This document shows, piece by piece, positions 51,195-61,119 of a stretch of DNA of 64,000 nucleotides (positions are counted from its first letter, which is position 1; each line of letters starts with the position of its first letter). Where the stretch lies: the NCBI GenBank assembly GCA_913061145.1, contig CAJXUQ010000010.1:1-64000 (forward strand). Reading direction: 5' to 3'. The notes below the pieces were generated by a model. That model worked only from the letters and a program-made list of their open reading frames with translations, did no database searches and was not told where the DNA came from. Source of the DNA: an uncultured Haliea sp. (GTDB lineage: Bacteria > Pseudomonadota > Gammaproteobacteria > Pseudomonadales > Halieaceae). The position numbers and the translations under genes are program-made.

Positions 51195-54100
51195 ATGCCC
51201 AAGAGAACCGACATCCAGAGCATTTTGATCCTCGGCGCAGGCCCCATCGTCATCGGCCAGGCCTGTGAGTTTGACTATTCCGGAGCCCAGGCCTGCAAGG
51301 CGCTGCGCGAGGAGGGTTACCGGGTCATCCTGGTGAACTCCAACCCGGCCACCATCATGACCGACCCGTCGATGGCGGATGCCACCTACATCGAGCCCAT
51401 TGTCTGGCAGACCGTGGCGCGGATTATCGAAGAAGAGCGCCCGGACGCGATATTGCCCACCATGGGCGGACAGACCGCGTTGAACTGCGCACTGGATCTG
51501 GCGCGCGAGGGTGTGCTGGAAAAGTTCGGTGTGGAGATGATCGGTGCGACCAAGGAAGCCATCGACAAGGCCGAGGACCGCCAGCTGTTTGGCCTGGCCA
51601 TGAAGCGCATCGGCCTCGAAACTCCCCGCGCGGCGCTGGCCCACAGCATGGAAGAGGCTTTCCAGGTGCTGGACCAGATCGGCTTCCCCTGCATTATCCG
51701 CCCCTCCTTCACTATGGGTGGCTCGGGCGGTGGTATCGCCTACAACCGTGACGAGTTCGAGCAGATCTGTACCCGCGGCCTGGACCTGTCGCCGACCAAG
51801 GAGCTGCTGATTGACGAATCCCTGATCGGTTGGAAAGAGTATGAAATGGAGGTGGTGCGCGACAAGAACGACAACTGCATCATCGTCTGCTCCATCGAGA
51901 ACTTCGACGCCATGGGCGTGCACACGGGTGACTCCATCACGGTGGCGCCGGCGCAGACCCTGACCGACAAGGAATACCAGATCATGCGCAACGCCTCGCT
52001 GGCGGTGTTGCGTGAAATCGGCGTGGAGACCGGCGGTTCCAACGTGCAGTTCGGTATCGACCCCAAAACCGGGCGCATGGTCATAATCGAGATGAACCCG
52101 CGGGTGTCGCGCTCCTCGGCGCTGGCCTCCAAGGCCACCGGTTTCCCCATCGCCAAAGTGGCGGCCAAGCTGGCCATTGGCTACACGCTGGATGAGCTGC
52201 AGAACGACATTACCGGCGGCGTCACACCGGCTTCTTTCGAGCCGGCGATCGACTACGTGGTTACCAAGATTCCGCGCTTCGCCTTCGAGAAGTTCGGCGC
52301 CGCAGATCCGCGTCTGACCACCCAGATGAAGTCGGTGGGCGAGGTGATGGCGATCGGGCGCACCTTCCAGGAATCCCTGCAGAAGGCGCTGCGCGGGCTG
52401 GAAGTGGGTTCAGCGGGCTTTGAGCACAGGATCGACGTGGACAACCCGGACCTGCGCGAAGAGCTGGTGTCGGAGTTGACCAACCCCGGAGCGGATCGCA
52501 TCTGGTATATCGGTGACGCCTTTCGCGCCGGCATGACCGTCGATCAGGTGTATCAGTACACCGGCGTGGACCCCTGGTTCCTGGTGCAGATCGAGGACAT
52601 CATCGCCACCGAGGACGCACTGAAGCCTGTGGCCCTGCTGGATATTGACCGCGAGCGCATGTTCCGCCTCAAGCGCAAGGGCTTCTCCGACGCCCGCCTG
52701 GCGGTGCTGCTGGGCGTGAGCGAGCGCGAGCTGCGCAAGCACCGGCACGCGCTGGGTATCCGTCCGGTCTATAAGCGGGTGGATACCTGTGCTGCGGAAT
52801 TCACCTCCGCCACGGCCTACATGTATTCCACCTACGAGGAGGAATGCGAAGCCGCGCCCTCCGATCGCGACAAGATCCTGGTGCTGGGTGGCGGACCGAA
52901 CCGCATCGGCCAGGGCATCGAATTCGACTACTGCTGTGTGCACGCGGCACTCGCGATGCGCGAGGATGGCTATGAAGCCATCATGGTGAACTGTAACCCG
53001 GAGACGGTCTCCACCGACTACGACACCTCGGATCGCCTGTATTTCGAGCCGGTGACGCTGGAAGATGTGCTGGAGATTATCGATCTCGAGCAGCCCAAGG
53101 GCGTTATTGTGCAGTTCGGCGGGCAGACCCCGCTGAAGCTGGCGCGCGACCTGGAGGCCCACGGTGTGCCCATTATCGGCACGACGCCGGACGCCATTGA
53201 TCGCGCGGAAGACCGCGAGCGCTTCCAGAAAATGATCCAGAAGCTCGGCCTGCGGCAGCCCGCCAACACCACCGTGCGCAGCGTGGAAGAGGCGCTGGAA
53301 GCGGCGTCGCGTATCGGCTACCCGCTGGTGGTGCGCCCGTCCTACGTGCTGGGTGGTCGCGCCATGGAGATCGTCTACCGCGAGGAAGACCTGTTGCGCT
53401 ACATGCGCGATGCGGTGCAGGTTTCCAACGATGCACCGGTGCTGCTGGACTCTTTCCTCAGCGCCGCGATTGAAGTGGATATCGATGCGGTCAGCGATGG
53501 CGAGCAGGTGGTGATCGGCGCCATCATGCAGCACATCGAGCAGGCCGGCGTGCACTCCGGTGACTCCGCCTGTTCCCTCCCGCCCTACAATCTGGCCCCG
53601 GAGGTGCAGGATGCCATGCGCGAGCAGGTGCGGCAGATGGCGCTGGAGCTGGGTGTGAAGGGGCTGATGAACGTGCAGCTGGCCTGGCAGGACGACGAGA
53701 TCTACGTGATCGAGGTGAACCCGCGCGCATCGCGTACTGTGCCTTTCGTATCCAAGTGCATCGGTGTGTCACTGGCGAAAGTGGCGGCGCGCTGCATGGC
53801 AGGCCAGAGCCTGGCATCGCAGAATTTTACCCGCGAGATCGTCCCTCCCTACTTCTCGGTGAAGGAGGCGGTGCTGCCCTTCAACAAATTCCCGGGTGTA
53901 GATCCCATACTTGGCCCGGAAATGCGCTCCACCGGCGAGGTGATGGGTACCGGTGACACCTTCGCCGGCGCCTTTGCCAAGGCCCAGCTGGGCGCCGGGG
54001 AGCCGCCACCGCGCAGCGGCATGGCGCTGATGAGCGTGCGCGATGTCGACAAACCCGGCGCAGTGCGGGTGGCCCGTGAACTGGTGGCGCTGGGCTTCAC

Positions 54101-54416
54101 CCTGGCAGCGACCAGTGGCACGGCCAAGGCACTGGAAGACGCCGGCCTGCAGGTGCGGCGTGTGAATAAAGTGCTGGAGGGCCGGCCGCATATCGTCGAC
54201 ATGATCAAGAACGATGAGGCCGACCTGATCATCAACACTACTGAAGGGCGTCGTGCGACCACCGACTCGGCGCCGATTCGCGCCAGTGCCGAGCAGCACC
54301 GGGTGTTCTACACCACCACGCTGGCGGCAGCGGAAGCGATGACCATGTCCCTGAAACTGGAGACGGACAAAACGGTACGCAGGCTGCAGGACCTGCACAG
54401 GAGCATCGTGCAATGA
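51195..54416 (+). CDS. carB: Carbamoyl-phosphate synthase large subunit
   Basis: This 1073-residue protein has the two homologous ATP-grasp halves of CarB and a C-terminal allosteric domain. The first half opens with [20 protein letters not shown] and the second, near residue 560, with [20 protein letters not shown]. The last 140 residues ([20 protein letters not shown] and following) bind UMP, IMP or ornithine in relatives. It uses ammonia, bicarbonate and two ATP to make carbamoyl phosphate for pyrimidine and arginine synthesis. It starts 6 bp after carA with little ribosome-binding sequence, consistent with coupling, and its stop overlaps greA by four bases. Confidence 0.98.
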   Translation: MPKRTDIQSILILGAGPIVIGQACEFDYSGAQACKALREEGYRVILVNSNPATIMTDPSMADATYIEPIVWQTVARIIEEERPDAILPTMGGQTALNCALDLAREGVLEKFGVEMIGATKEAIDKAEDRQLFGLAMKRIGLETPRAALAHSMEEAFQVLDQIGFPCIIRPSFTMGGSGGGIAYNRDEFEQICTRGLDLSPTKELLIDESLIGWKEYEMEVVRDKNDNCIIVCSIENFDAMGVHTGDSITVAPAQTLTDKEYQIMRNASLAVLREIGVETGGSNVQFGIDPKTGRMVIIEMNPRVSRSSALASKATGFPIAKVAAKLAIGYTLDELQNDITGGVTPASFEPAIDYVVTKIPRFAFEKFGAADPRLTTQMKSVGEVMAIGRTFQESLQKALRGLEVGSAGFEHRIDVDNPDLREELVSELTNPGADRIWYIGDAFRAGMTVDQVYQYTGVDPWFLVQIEDIIATEDALKPVALLDIDRERMFRLKRKGFSDARLAVLLGVSERELRKHRHALGIRPVYKRVDTCAAEFTSATAYMYSTYEEECEAAPSDRDKILVLGGGPNRIGQGIEFDYCCVHAALAMREDGYEAIMVNCNPETVSTDYDTSDRLYFEPVTLEDVLEIIDLEQPKGVIVQFGGQTPLKLARDLEAHGVPIIGTTPDAIDRAEDRERFQKMIQKLGLRQPANTTVRSVEEALEAASRIGYPLVVRPSYVLGGRAMEIVYREEDLLRYMRDAVQVSNDAPVLLDSFLSAAIEVDIDAVSDGEQVVIGAIMQHIEQAGVHSGDSACSLPPYNLAPEVQDAMREQVRQMALELGVKGLMNVQLAWQDDEIYVIEVNPRASRTVPFVSKCIGVSLAKVAARCMAGQSLASQNFTREIVPPYFSVKEAVLPFNKFPGVDPILGPEMRSTGEVMGTGDTFAGAFAKAQLGAGEPPPRSGMALMSVRDVDKPGAVRVARELVALGFTLAATSGTAKALEDAGLQVRRVNKVLEGRPHIVDMIKNDEADLIINTTEGRRATTDSAPIRASAEQHRVFYTTTLAAAEAMTMSLKLETDKTVRRLQDLHRSIVQ

Positions 54417-54889
54417 GTAAAGTTCCCATGACCGTCAGCGGTGAACGTCTGCTGCGGGAAGAACTGGACCGCCTCAAGCGTGTTGAGCGGCCGCGCATTG
54501 TCGCGGCCATCGCCGAGGCCCGCGAGCACGGCGATCTGAAAGAAAACGCGGAGTATCACGCCGCCCGCGAACAGCAGAGTTTTGCGGAAGGGCGTATCCA
54601 GGAGATCGAAAGCAAACTGGCCAACGCCCAGGTGATCGATGTGACCGCGATTGCGCGCACGGGCAAGGTGATCTTCGGTGTCACGGTCGACCTGATCAAT
54701 GTCGATACCGACGCCACGGTCACCTACCGCATCGTGGGGGAGGATGAGGCCGACGTGAAGAACAACCTGATATCCGTTGGCTCGCCCATCGCACGCGCGT
54801 TGATCGGCAAAGAGGAGGGTGATGTCGTCGTGGTCCGTGCACCGGCCGGCGATATCGAATACGAGATAGGCGAGGTGCGCCATATCTAG
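54413..54889 (+). CDS. greA: Transcription elongation factor GreA
   Basis: The 158-residue product matches the usual length of GreA. The N-terminal coiled-coil hairpin has [20 protein letters not shown], and its tip carries the acidic pair seen in [20 protein letters not shown]. It is followed by the C-terminal RNA-polymerase-binding domain ([20 protein letters not shown]). It stimulates transcript cleavage in backtracked complexes through the RNA polymerase secondary channel. It overlaps carB by ATGA, and the carA-carB-greA order is common in gammaproteobacteria. Confidence 0.97.
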   Translation: MSKVPMTVSGERLLREELDRLKRVERPRIVAAIAEAREHGDLKENAEYHAAREQQSFAEGRIQEIESKLANAQVIDVTAIARTGKVIFGVTVDLINVDTDATVTYRIVGEDEADVKNNLISVGSPIARALIGKEEGDVVVVRAPAGDIEYEIGEVRHI

Positions 54890-54915
54890 CGCGTATCCTC
54901 CGGCGGTCGCGCCAG

Positions 54916-55986
54916 ATGGATGACGACCGCCGGGTGCGCTCTCTGCAGTTTCTGCCGCTGCTGTGCCTTGCAGCAGGCTTGTTTTACGCTTCTCTGGTCT
55001 CCGCCACCGCAATACCGGCGGAGTATCCTGACCGAACAGGTCACACAGTCACCCTGCACTTGTCGGCACAGGGCACCGGTGTCCTGAACCTCGCCTGCCC
55101 GGTGTCAGCGCAGCTGCTGCATGTGCGCGTCGATCGAGGTGACCTACTGAGCGCAGTGGCGCTGCAGCGGCTGTCGACGCGGCCCGCAGAGCATCGCAGG
55201 GAGGTGTTGAGCGGTCCCTTCAGCGGCGGCACGTTGCAGCTGCCCCTTCCCGCGCCCAGGACCGGGGAGCTGGCAGATTCGCGCTGCCGCATGCAGGTGC
55301 AGGGGCGGCCGGGGGCGCGGCTGACCTTCAGCGCGTTTGTGTGGCAACCCGTCACCTTGGGGTCGCGCCTGCGCGGTATGTGGAGCGACTGGACCGGCTA
55401 TCGTTCCTGGCAGCAGTATTCCATCAACGCTCATGCAGCAGTGGTGCAGACGTGGCACGGCCTGTCCCCCAACGTGCTGCTCGGCGCGGTTTTCCTGCTG
55501 GTTGGGCTGCTGGGCTTCAGGCGCTGGCGCACACGTTTTCTGTTGGGGTGGATGCTGGCCTGCTGGCTGGTACTGGATCTGCCCTGGCAATGGCGCCTCC
55601 TGCAACAGGCGGAGGCAACCCGAGCGGTGTTTGCCGGGGTGGCGGCCGAGCGCCGCCCCGGGCTGACCGAAGACGCCGCGCTCTGGGCCTTTGCCGAACA
55701 GGTCCGCACACGGGTACCCGCGCTGGAGTCCCGATTCTTCGTCGCCAGTGCCAGCGATTACGCCGGGATGCGTATGGCCTATTACCTGTATCCGCGGAAT
55801 GTGTACTGGCGTCGCGATGGTCCTGAGCTGCCCCCGGGGTATGCCCTGCACGGCGGGGACTATGTGGTAGTGGTCCAGCCAAGCGAATTGCGCCGCGAGC
55901 CGCAGTCTGGTGACCTGGTGCTGGCGGGTTTGCAGGCGCGGGTGCTGCTTGACGTGGGCGGCATTGCCCTGTTCGAGGTGCGCTGA
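54916..55986 (+). CDS. Membrane protein of unknown function, polysaccharide cluster
   Basis: This 356-residue protein has a hydrophobic N-terminus (residues about 10-30), a periplasmic-looking region with beta strands and Cys60/Cys123-type residues, and then two hydrophobic segments near residues 187-205 and 208-227. The C-terminal portion contains DYAGMRMAYYLYPRNVYWRR, a pattern I have seen in uncharacterised proteins of exopolysaccharide loci but cannot name. Its ATG at 54916 is 26 bp after greA, and its stop is directly followed by the start of the GT-C-like gene. It is likely the first gene of the surface-glycan operon. Confidence 0.75.
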   Translation: MDDDRRVRSLQFLPLLCLAAGLFYASLVSATAIPAEYPDRTGHTVTLHLSAQGTGVLNLACPVSAQLLHVRVDRGDLLSAVALQRLSTRPAEHRREVLSGPFSGGTLQLPLPAPRTGELADSRCRMQVQGRPGARLTFSAFVWQPVTLGSRLRGMWSDWTGYRSWQQYSINAHAAVVQTWHGLSPNVLLGAVFLLVGLLGFRRWRTRFLLGWMLACWLVLDLPWQWRLLQQAEATRAVFAGVAAERRPGLTEDAALWAFAEQVRTRVPALESRFFVASASDYAGMRMAYYLYPRNVYWRRDGPELPPGYALHGGDYVVVVQPSELRREPQSGDLVLAGLQARVLLDVGGIALFEVR

Positions 55987-57378
55987 GTGGACTGGCTGCG
56001 CCTGACGCTCGCTTTGCTCCTGCCGCTGCTGGTGGGCGTTCAGTGGGTCGCGCGGCTGATACCGGCGTCGCCCGGCCGGCCCTGGCTGGTGGCCGGCTAC
56101 GGGCTGTTCGCTGGCCTCATGTTCTGGCCCCTGCTGTTGCGGTTGTGGTCGGCCTGCGGGCTGCCGCTGGGATTCTGGTCGCCACTGTGGGTCGCCGCGC
56201 TGTTGCTTGTGGCTCTGCGCTGGTGGCCGCAAACGGCACTTCCGACCGTCAGGCCGGTGGCACACTCACGCCCGTTGCCGGTGATCCGTCTGCTCTGCGG
56301 CGTGTTGCTGGCGTTACTCTGCCTGCGCCTGCTGTCGCTCGGCGCTGAGGTCATCTGGCGCCCGCTGTTTCCCTGGGATGCGACGATGCACTGGGCGACC
56401 AAGGCGCGCACCTGGTTTGAATGGCAGCGCCTGGTTCCCTTCGTGTCTAACGAGGCGTGGCTGCAGCTGGGCGGACAGGACGTGTTTACCGACCACCACC
56501 CCGATTACCCGGTGACCGTGCCGCTCTGGCAGTACTGGCTGGCCACGGCGCTGGCGCGCTGGGATCCGGCGCTGATCAACCTGCCCTGGCTGGTCTGCTA
56601 CTGCAGCCTGGGCATGGCATTCTTCGGTCAGGCCAGGGCGGCGGCAGCATCCGCCCCGGAAGCGCTGGTGTTCACCTTTTTCCTGCTGACGCTCCCCTTG
56701 CTCAACACCCATGTCGCACTCGCCGGCTATGCAGACCTGTTCCTCGCGACAGCCTTCGGCCTTGCGCTCATGGCCTTGCACAACAGCAGTGTGGGCGGTC
56801 AGCGGTGGCAGTGGCCCCTGCTGGCGTTTTCTGCATTGAGCTGTTTGCTCATCAAGAATGAAGGTTTTTTCTGGATGCTGGCCCTGCTCCCCGGCCTCTG
56901 GGTCGCGCGGCGTCGCGACGCCCGGCGCGTCTTGCTGGCGATAGCCGGCATCGCGGTTGCTGTGCCTCTGGTGCTGTGGCTGTTCCCGCCGGACATTACC
57001 GTCGCGGGGCATTCGCTGCACAGCCTTGACCTGGGATACCGCCCGGGCGCTTTGTCCGGTATTCTCAGGAGCTTTCTGGTGCTGGGCAATTGGCATATGT
57101 CGCTGTGGTATCTGATACTCCTGGTGGCTCTCGCCGTGTGGCAACGCCCCGGCCTTCTGGTGGCAGCCGGTCCACTGGTCACAGCGCTGTGCGTCGCCTT
57201 CCTGCTGTTCCTGTGGCTGTTCACGGTGACTGAATTTGCCATCGGTGCGATTCGCCAGACGGCAGTAGGGCGGATCGGTCTGCACCTGATGCCGGGCGTG
57301 CTGTTCCTGTTGTTGGTGATGCACGGCCAGCTGCGCAGGTCGGCGCCGCGACCGGCCTCCACTGAGTTGGCCGGTTAG
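55987..57378 (+). CDS. Polytopic membrane protein, GT-C-type glycosyltransferase-like
   Basis: This 463-residue protein starts with a GTG directly after the preceding stop and has about ten hydrophobic helices. The first large loop carries FPWDATMHWATKARTWFEWQ, an acidic motif after the first helices as in GT-C glycosyltransferases that use lipid-linked sugar donors. A second element, DHHPDYPVTVPLWQYWLATA, also resembles the loop of such enzymes. The family is not certain. Its position between a membrane protein and a hydroxylase gene in a glycosyltransferase cluster supports a role in glycan assembly or modification at the periplasmic face. Confidence 0.72.
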   Translation: MDWLRLTLALLLPLLVGVQWVARLIPASPGRPWLVAGYGLFAGLMFWPLLLRLWSACGLPLGFWSPLWVAALLLVALRWWPQTALPTVRPVAHSRPLPVIRLLCGVLLALLCLRLLSLGAEVIWRPLFPWDATMHWATKARTWFEWQRLVPFVSNEAWLQLGGQDVFTDHHPDYPVTVPLWQYWLATALARWDPALINLPWLVCYCSLGMAFFGQARAAAASAPEALVFTFFLLTLPLLNTHVALAGYADLFLATAFGLALMALHNSSVGGQRWQWPLLAFSALSCLLIKNEGFFWMLALLPGLWVARRRDARRVLLAIAGIAVAVPLVLWLFPPDITVAGHSLHSLDLGYRPGALSGILRSFLVLGNWHMSLWYLILLVALAVWQRPGLLVAAGPLVTALCVAFLLFLWLFTVTEFAIGAIRQTAVGRIGLHLMPGVLFLLLVMHGQLRRSAPRPASTELAG

Positions 57379-57380
57379 CC

Positions 57381-58325
57381 GTGGTCGCGGCAGAACGGGG
57401 ATGGCACCTTGCCTGGCTGCTGCTGGGCGGCCTATGCCTGATTCCGGCGACGCTGCCCCTGTCGTCGTTGCCCTTGTTGAATGATGTGTTGCCTGCGCTC
57501 GCGCACCATGTCCTGCCGGAGAAGGCGCGTTATTCGCCCCTGGGTTACTGGCTGCTGTTGACGCTGGTCTGGCAGGCGCAGCGCCGGTGGCCAGTGGTTT
57601 CTGGACCGTTCCTCTCGCTGGCATTGCGCCAGGACATGCTCTGGTATGTCACGACGATGGGGCTGCGCCTGCTGTTCCTCGGTGCCTGGGCGCATGCGGT
57701 GGTGGCGTTGTACACGCATTACCTGGGCTTCCTGACGCTACCCGGTGTGGCCCACTGGCACCCCGCGGCCCAGTTCGTCCTCGGGGTGCTGTTGGCGGAC
57801 TTCACCCGCTGGCTCAGCCACCTGATTCGCCACAAGGTCCCGCTGTTCTGGGCGTTTCATTCGGTGCACCATTCCCAGCGCGATCTCAACCTGTTCACTG
57901 ACGCCCGGGTGCACCCTGTGGACCGCATGGTGTCCTCGCTGATCACCAGCTTTGCGCTGCTGATTACCGGCAATGGTGTACCGGCGGTGATTCTCTGGAT
58001 GCTGATTGAGACCCTGTACCCGAAGTTCTACCACGCCAACGTCCGGTTGGATCTGGGGCCGCTGCGTTACCTGCTGGTCACTCCGCAGTCTCACCGCGTA
58101 CACCATGGCGTGGAGCACCGCTACCACGACTGCAATTTCGGTTTCCTGTTTTCAGTGTGGGACCGGCTTTTCGGCACCCAGCACCCCGAACATCGCATCT
58201 GGCCGGCTACCGGCATTCCCGACGCGGATTTTCCCGTGGAGCGCGAGGACGGCGTGATCGGCCTGCTGAAGACCCTCGGCCGCCAGCTCGTGTATCCATT
58301 TCTGTCGCTGCACCGTCGGGCATGA
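57381..58325 (+). CDS. Sterol desaturase/fatty-acid hydroxylase family protein
   Basis: This 314-residue membrane di-iron enzyme has the characteristic His boxes: LSHLIRHK, FHSVHHSQRD, and HRVHHGVEHRYHDCNFGF. About five hydrophobic segments flank them. The family hydroxylates or desaturates lipids at the membrane, with electrons from ferredoxin or cytochrome b5. The GTG start lies 2 bp after the previous stop, and the stop overlaps the next gene by ATGA. A lipid hydroxylase in a polysaccharide cluster suggests a modified lipid carrier or lipid anchor, which is inference. Confidence 0.87.
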   Translation: MVAAERGWHLAWLLLGGLCLIPATLPLSSLPLLNDVLPALAHHVLPEKARYSPLGYWLLLTLVWQAQRRWPVVSGPFLSLALRQDMLWYVTTMGLRLLFLGAWAHAVVALYTHYLGFLTLPGVAHWHPAAQFVLGVLLADFTRWLSHLIRHKVPLFWAFHSVHHSQRDLNLFTDARVHPVDRMVSSLITSFALLITGNGVPAVILWMLIETLYPKFYHANVRLDLGPLRYLLVTPQSHRVHHGVEHRYHDCNFGFLFSVWDRLFGTQHPEHRIWPATGIPDADFPVEREDGVIGLLKTLGRQLVYPFLSLHRRA

Positions 58326-59473
58326 AGATCGGCTTCCTGATCCAGCACTTTCCACCCCATCTCGGAGGGGCGGAATGCCAGGCACGCGATCTCGCCGAGG
58401 CGCTGGTGCGCGCCGGACACGGGGTCGAGGTTGCGACCACGCGTTGTGACCGGACACAGCTCGCACGGGAGATGCGTGGCGGCGTTGCGATACGCCGCTG
58501 TATCAGCCCCGCGCCCCGCTGGCTGAAGCTGCCCTGGAACCTGGTGGCCGGTTTCCTGTTGGGCTGGCGCCTCGCCGGGAACTGTGAGCTTCTGCACGGA
58601 CACTGCCTGTCGCCCTTCGTGCTCGGTGGCCTGCTCGCCGCACACTGTCGTGGACGCCCCGTGGTGCTTAAGATCTGCTCCGTTGGGCCGATGGGAGACG
58701 TTGCGCGTCTGCGACACCCCGGGCTGTTTGGTGTGCCTTGGCGTATCGCGTCTTCAGCGGACGGGTTTCTGGTGCCCACCCGCGCGGTGGGGGATGAGTT
58801 GCAGGCAGCCGGGATCTCCCCCGCCATTATCCACCGGGTGCCGTCCCTGTTCCCGCAGGCGGTTTCGCCGCCCACCGAAATCCGGGCTGAAGACCGTCAG
58901 GGTGTTCGCGAGGTGCTTTTCGTCGGCCGCCTGCATCCGCAGAAGGGTCTGCACACCCTGATGAGGGCCTGGTCGGCGTTGGGTGGGGCCGCGGGCTGGC
59001 GCTGGGTTATTGTCGGGGATGGGCCGATGCGCCAGGAAATAGGGGACTGGATCGTGCGCGAGGGCCTGCAGTCCTCGGTCGTGCTGGCCGGCTACCAGCC
59101 AGATCCCGCCCCCTGGTTCCAGCGGGCCGATGTCTTCGTTTTCCCCTCCCATTCGGAGTCTTTTGGCAATGTGCTGGTAGAGGCGCTTGCACACGGCTGT
59201 CACGTGCTGACAACAGAGGTTGGTGTCGTGCAGGATTGGCCGGATCACGCTCCCGTGGTGCGGCTGCCTGTGGAACAGCCAGCGGCCTGGGAGCGCGCGC
59301 TGCGAGACTGGGCCGAGATGTCGAGCGGGGAGCGGGAGCGCCGTTGTCGGCTGGCCAGGTCTTTCGCGGCGGAGCAGCACCACCCCGATGCCGTGCTGTC
59401 CTGCCTGCAGAACCTGTACGCCAGCATGCTGTCGTTTGGGGACGGGCGGCATGGGGCAGGGGGCAGCTGTTGA
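58322..59473 (+). CDS. GT4-family glycosyltransferase
   Basis: This 383-residue GT-B enzyme has the N-terminal IGFLIQHFPPHLGGAECQAR motif of GT4 enzymes, with a G-G-AE acceptor loop. The C-terminal half has LFVGRLHPQKGLHTLMRAW and VFVFPSHSESFGNVLVEALA, where the Glu of SESFG binds the sugar nucleotide. It starts at ATG 58322, which overlaps the hydroxylase stop, and ends by overlapping the next gene (TTGA). It transfers a sugar from a nucleotide donor to a growing glycan. The donor and acceptor are not readable from sequence. Confidence 0.9.
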   Translation: MKIGFLIQHFPPHLGGAECQARDLAEALVRAGHGVEVATTRCDRTQLAREMRGGVAIRRCISPAPRWLKLPWNLVAGFLLGWRLAGNCELLHGHCLSPFVLGGLLAAHCRGRPVVLKICSVGPMGDVARLRHPGLFGVPWRIASSADGFLVPTRAVGDELQAAGISPAIIHRVPSLFPQAVSPPTEIRAEDRQGVREVLFVGRLHPQKGLHTLMRAWSALGGAAGWRWVIVGDGPMRQEIGDWIVREGLQSSVVLAGYQPDPAPWFQRADVFVFPSHSESFGNVLVEALAHGCHVLTTEVGVVQDWPDHAPVVRLPVEQPAAWERALRDWAEMSSGERERRCRLARSFAAEQHHPDAVLSCLQNLYASMLSFGDGRHGAGGSC

Positions 59474-61119
59474 ACGCCGGTCTGCGCCTGCAACGCCTCT
59501 GGTGGCAACTGCGCTACCTGCGCCCACGGCAGGTGGCGCAGAGGCTGCACTTGCGGCTGCGCCGTCCCGGTCGTCTGGCGCAGGTGGCCACCCCGGCGTG
59601 GCAAGCGCCCCGGCAGCCCTGGGTGACGCCGGCGCCGCTCACCGCCAGCTGGGATGAAGGGGGGTTCTTCCGGCTGCTGGGTGGCGAATTGCGCTGGTCC
59701 CCTGCATCCCTCTGGGGCGACCGGTCGCCGGGCAAAAAGCGCCTCATGGAACTGAACACCTGCAACTGGTTATGGAGCGCGGGTCCGTCCTCGGGGAGGC
59801 GGCTGCTGGCGGACTGGGTGGAGACCCAGTCCCGGCCGGACGGGCCAGGGTGGCACCCGTACATCACGTCCCAGCGCATCGTGAACTGGGTCAAATGGGG
59901 GCTGGCGGGACATGAACTCGACAGCGCGCTGCGCGCGAGCCTGGCGCAGCAGTTGCGTTACCTGGAGCCGCGGCTGGCCTTTGACGAATGTGATCACAAG
60001 CTCATCAACAATGCCAAGGCACTGCTGTTCGCGGGGCACAGCCTGGCTGACCCGCAGGCCTCGCAGTGGCGGGCCCGTGGTCTGCGTTTGCTCGCGCAGT
60101 ATCTGCCCGAGCTGCTGCTCGACGATGGTGGCTACTCGGGGCGCAGCCCGATGTACCACAACGCCTTGCTGCTCGACCTGTTGGACATGATTAACCTGTT
60201 GCGCGCCTATGGTCAGCCTCTGCCTGACGGGTTGGAAACGCGTTGCAACGCCGCGCTGCGCTGGTCGCGTGCCCTCTGCCATGCGGACCATGAGCCAGCT
60301 CTGTTCAACGATGCGGCACTCGACGTGGTTCCCGGCGCGGATGCCCTCACGGCCTATGGCCGGCGACTCGGCCTGCAGGGTGCTGTGGATGACCAGGAGA
60401 CCGCCAGCTGTTGGCTGCCGGCGTCCGGTGTGGGCCGTCTGCGGGCGGGCCCCGCGCTTCTGCTTGCCGACCTCGGTCCTCTCGGGCCGGACCATGCGGC
60501 CAGTCACGGGCACGCGGGCACACTGGGTTTCGAGTTGTCGCTGGCGGATCAGCGGGTATTGGTCGATACGGGACTGTCGACCTACGAGGACCTTCGCTAT
60601 CGCGCCTACGAGCGCAGTACCGCCGCCCACAATACGGTGGTGGTGGACGGGAAAAACTCTTCCGATGTCTGGGGGCTGTTCAAGCTGGGACGGCGCGCAC
60701 GGATCGTCGCTGCGGGCTATGCGCCGGGTGACATGGGTGGTGTCCTGCATGCCTCGCACGACGGTTACTCGCGTGCCCGGTCGAGGCTGATTCATCACCG
60801 TGAGTGGTCACTCTGTGCCGATCGCCTGACGATCGATGATGTGCTGGAGGGCGCGGGTGAGCACCGTGTGGATGTCTACTTTCACCTGCACCCCGACCTT
60901 ACGGTTGAGCTGCGCGGATCCCATCTGGCCAGTATCGGTCTGCCGGATGGCCGGTGTCTTGAGCTGGCGGTGGATCCGCAGCTCACACTGGGCGTGGAGG
61001 ATGGCTACCGCGCTACCCGCTTCGGCGAGCGCCAGCCGAGCAAGGTGCTGCGCGCACAGGCAGAGCTCACATTCCCTGTGCGTCTGCGGCATGTGCTCAC
61101 GGGATGGCGCTGCAACTAA
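59470..61119 (+). CDS. Heparinase II/III family protein
   Basis: From the TTG at 59470, whose bases overlap the glycosyltransferase stop, the product is about 549 residues. A helical toroid domain (NTCNWLWSAGPSSGRRLLAD, then ERLAFDECDHKLINNAKALL-type helices) precedes a beta domain with ASHGHAGTLGFELSLADQRV and TAAHNTVVVDGKNSSDVWG. The His-containing loops match the heparinase II/III fold. No signal peptide is seen. Such lyases appear in bacterial exopolysaccharide clusters, where they trim or edit the polymer. The first 16 codons are uncertain, as no ATG start exists in frame nearby. Confidence 0.85.
   Translation: MNAGLRLQRLWWQLRYLRPRQVAQRLHLRLRRPGRLAQVATPAWQAPRQPWVTPAPLTASWDEGGFFRLLGGELRWSPASLWGDRSPGKKRLMELNTCNWLWSAGPSSGRRLLADWVETQSRPDGPGWHPYITSQRIVNWVKWGLAGHELDSALRASLAQQLRYLEPRLAFDECDHKLINNAKALLFAGHSLADPQASQWRARGLRLLAQYLPELLLDDGGYSGRSPMYHNALLLDLLDMINLLRAYGQPLPDGLETRCNAALRWSRALCHADHEPALFNDAALDVVPGADALTAYGRRLGLQGAVDDQETASCWLPASGVGRLRAGPALLLADLGPLGPDHAASHGHAGTLGFELSLADQRVLVDTGLSTYEDLRYRAYERSTAAHNTVVVDGKNSSDVWGLFKLGRRARIVAAGYAPGDMGGVLHASHDGYSRARSRLIHHREWSLCADRLTIDDVLEGAGEHRVDVYFHLHPDLTVELRGSHLASIGLPDGRCLELAVDPQLTLGVEDGYRATRFGERQPSKVLRAQAELTFPVRLRHVLTGWRCN

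Noticed and set aside
50001-51923. 640-residue antisense open frame over carA and carB
   Set aside because: The sense genes are certain, and the frame shows no catalytic or domain signature.
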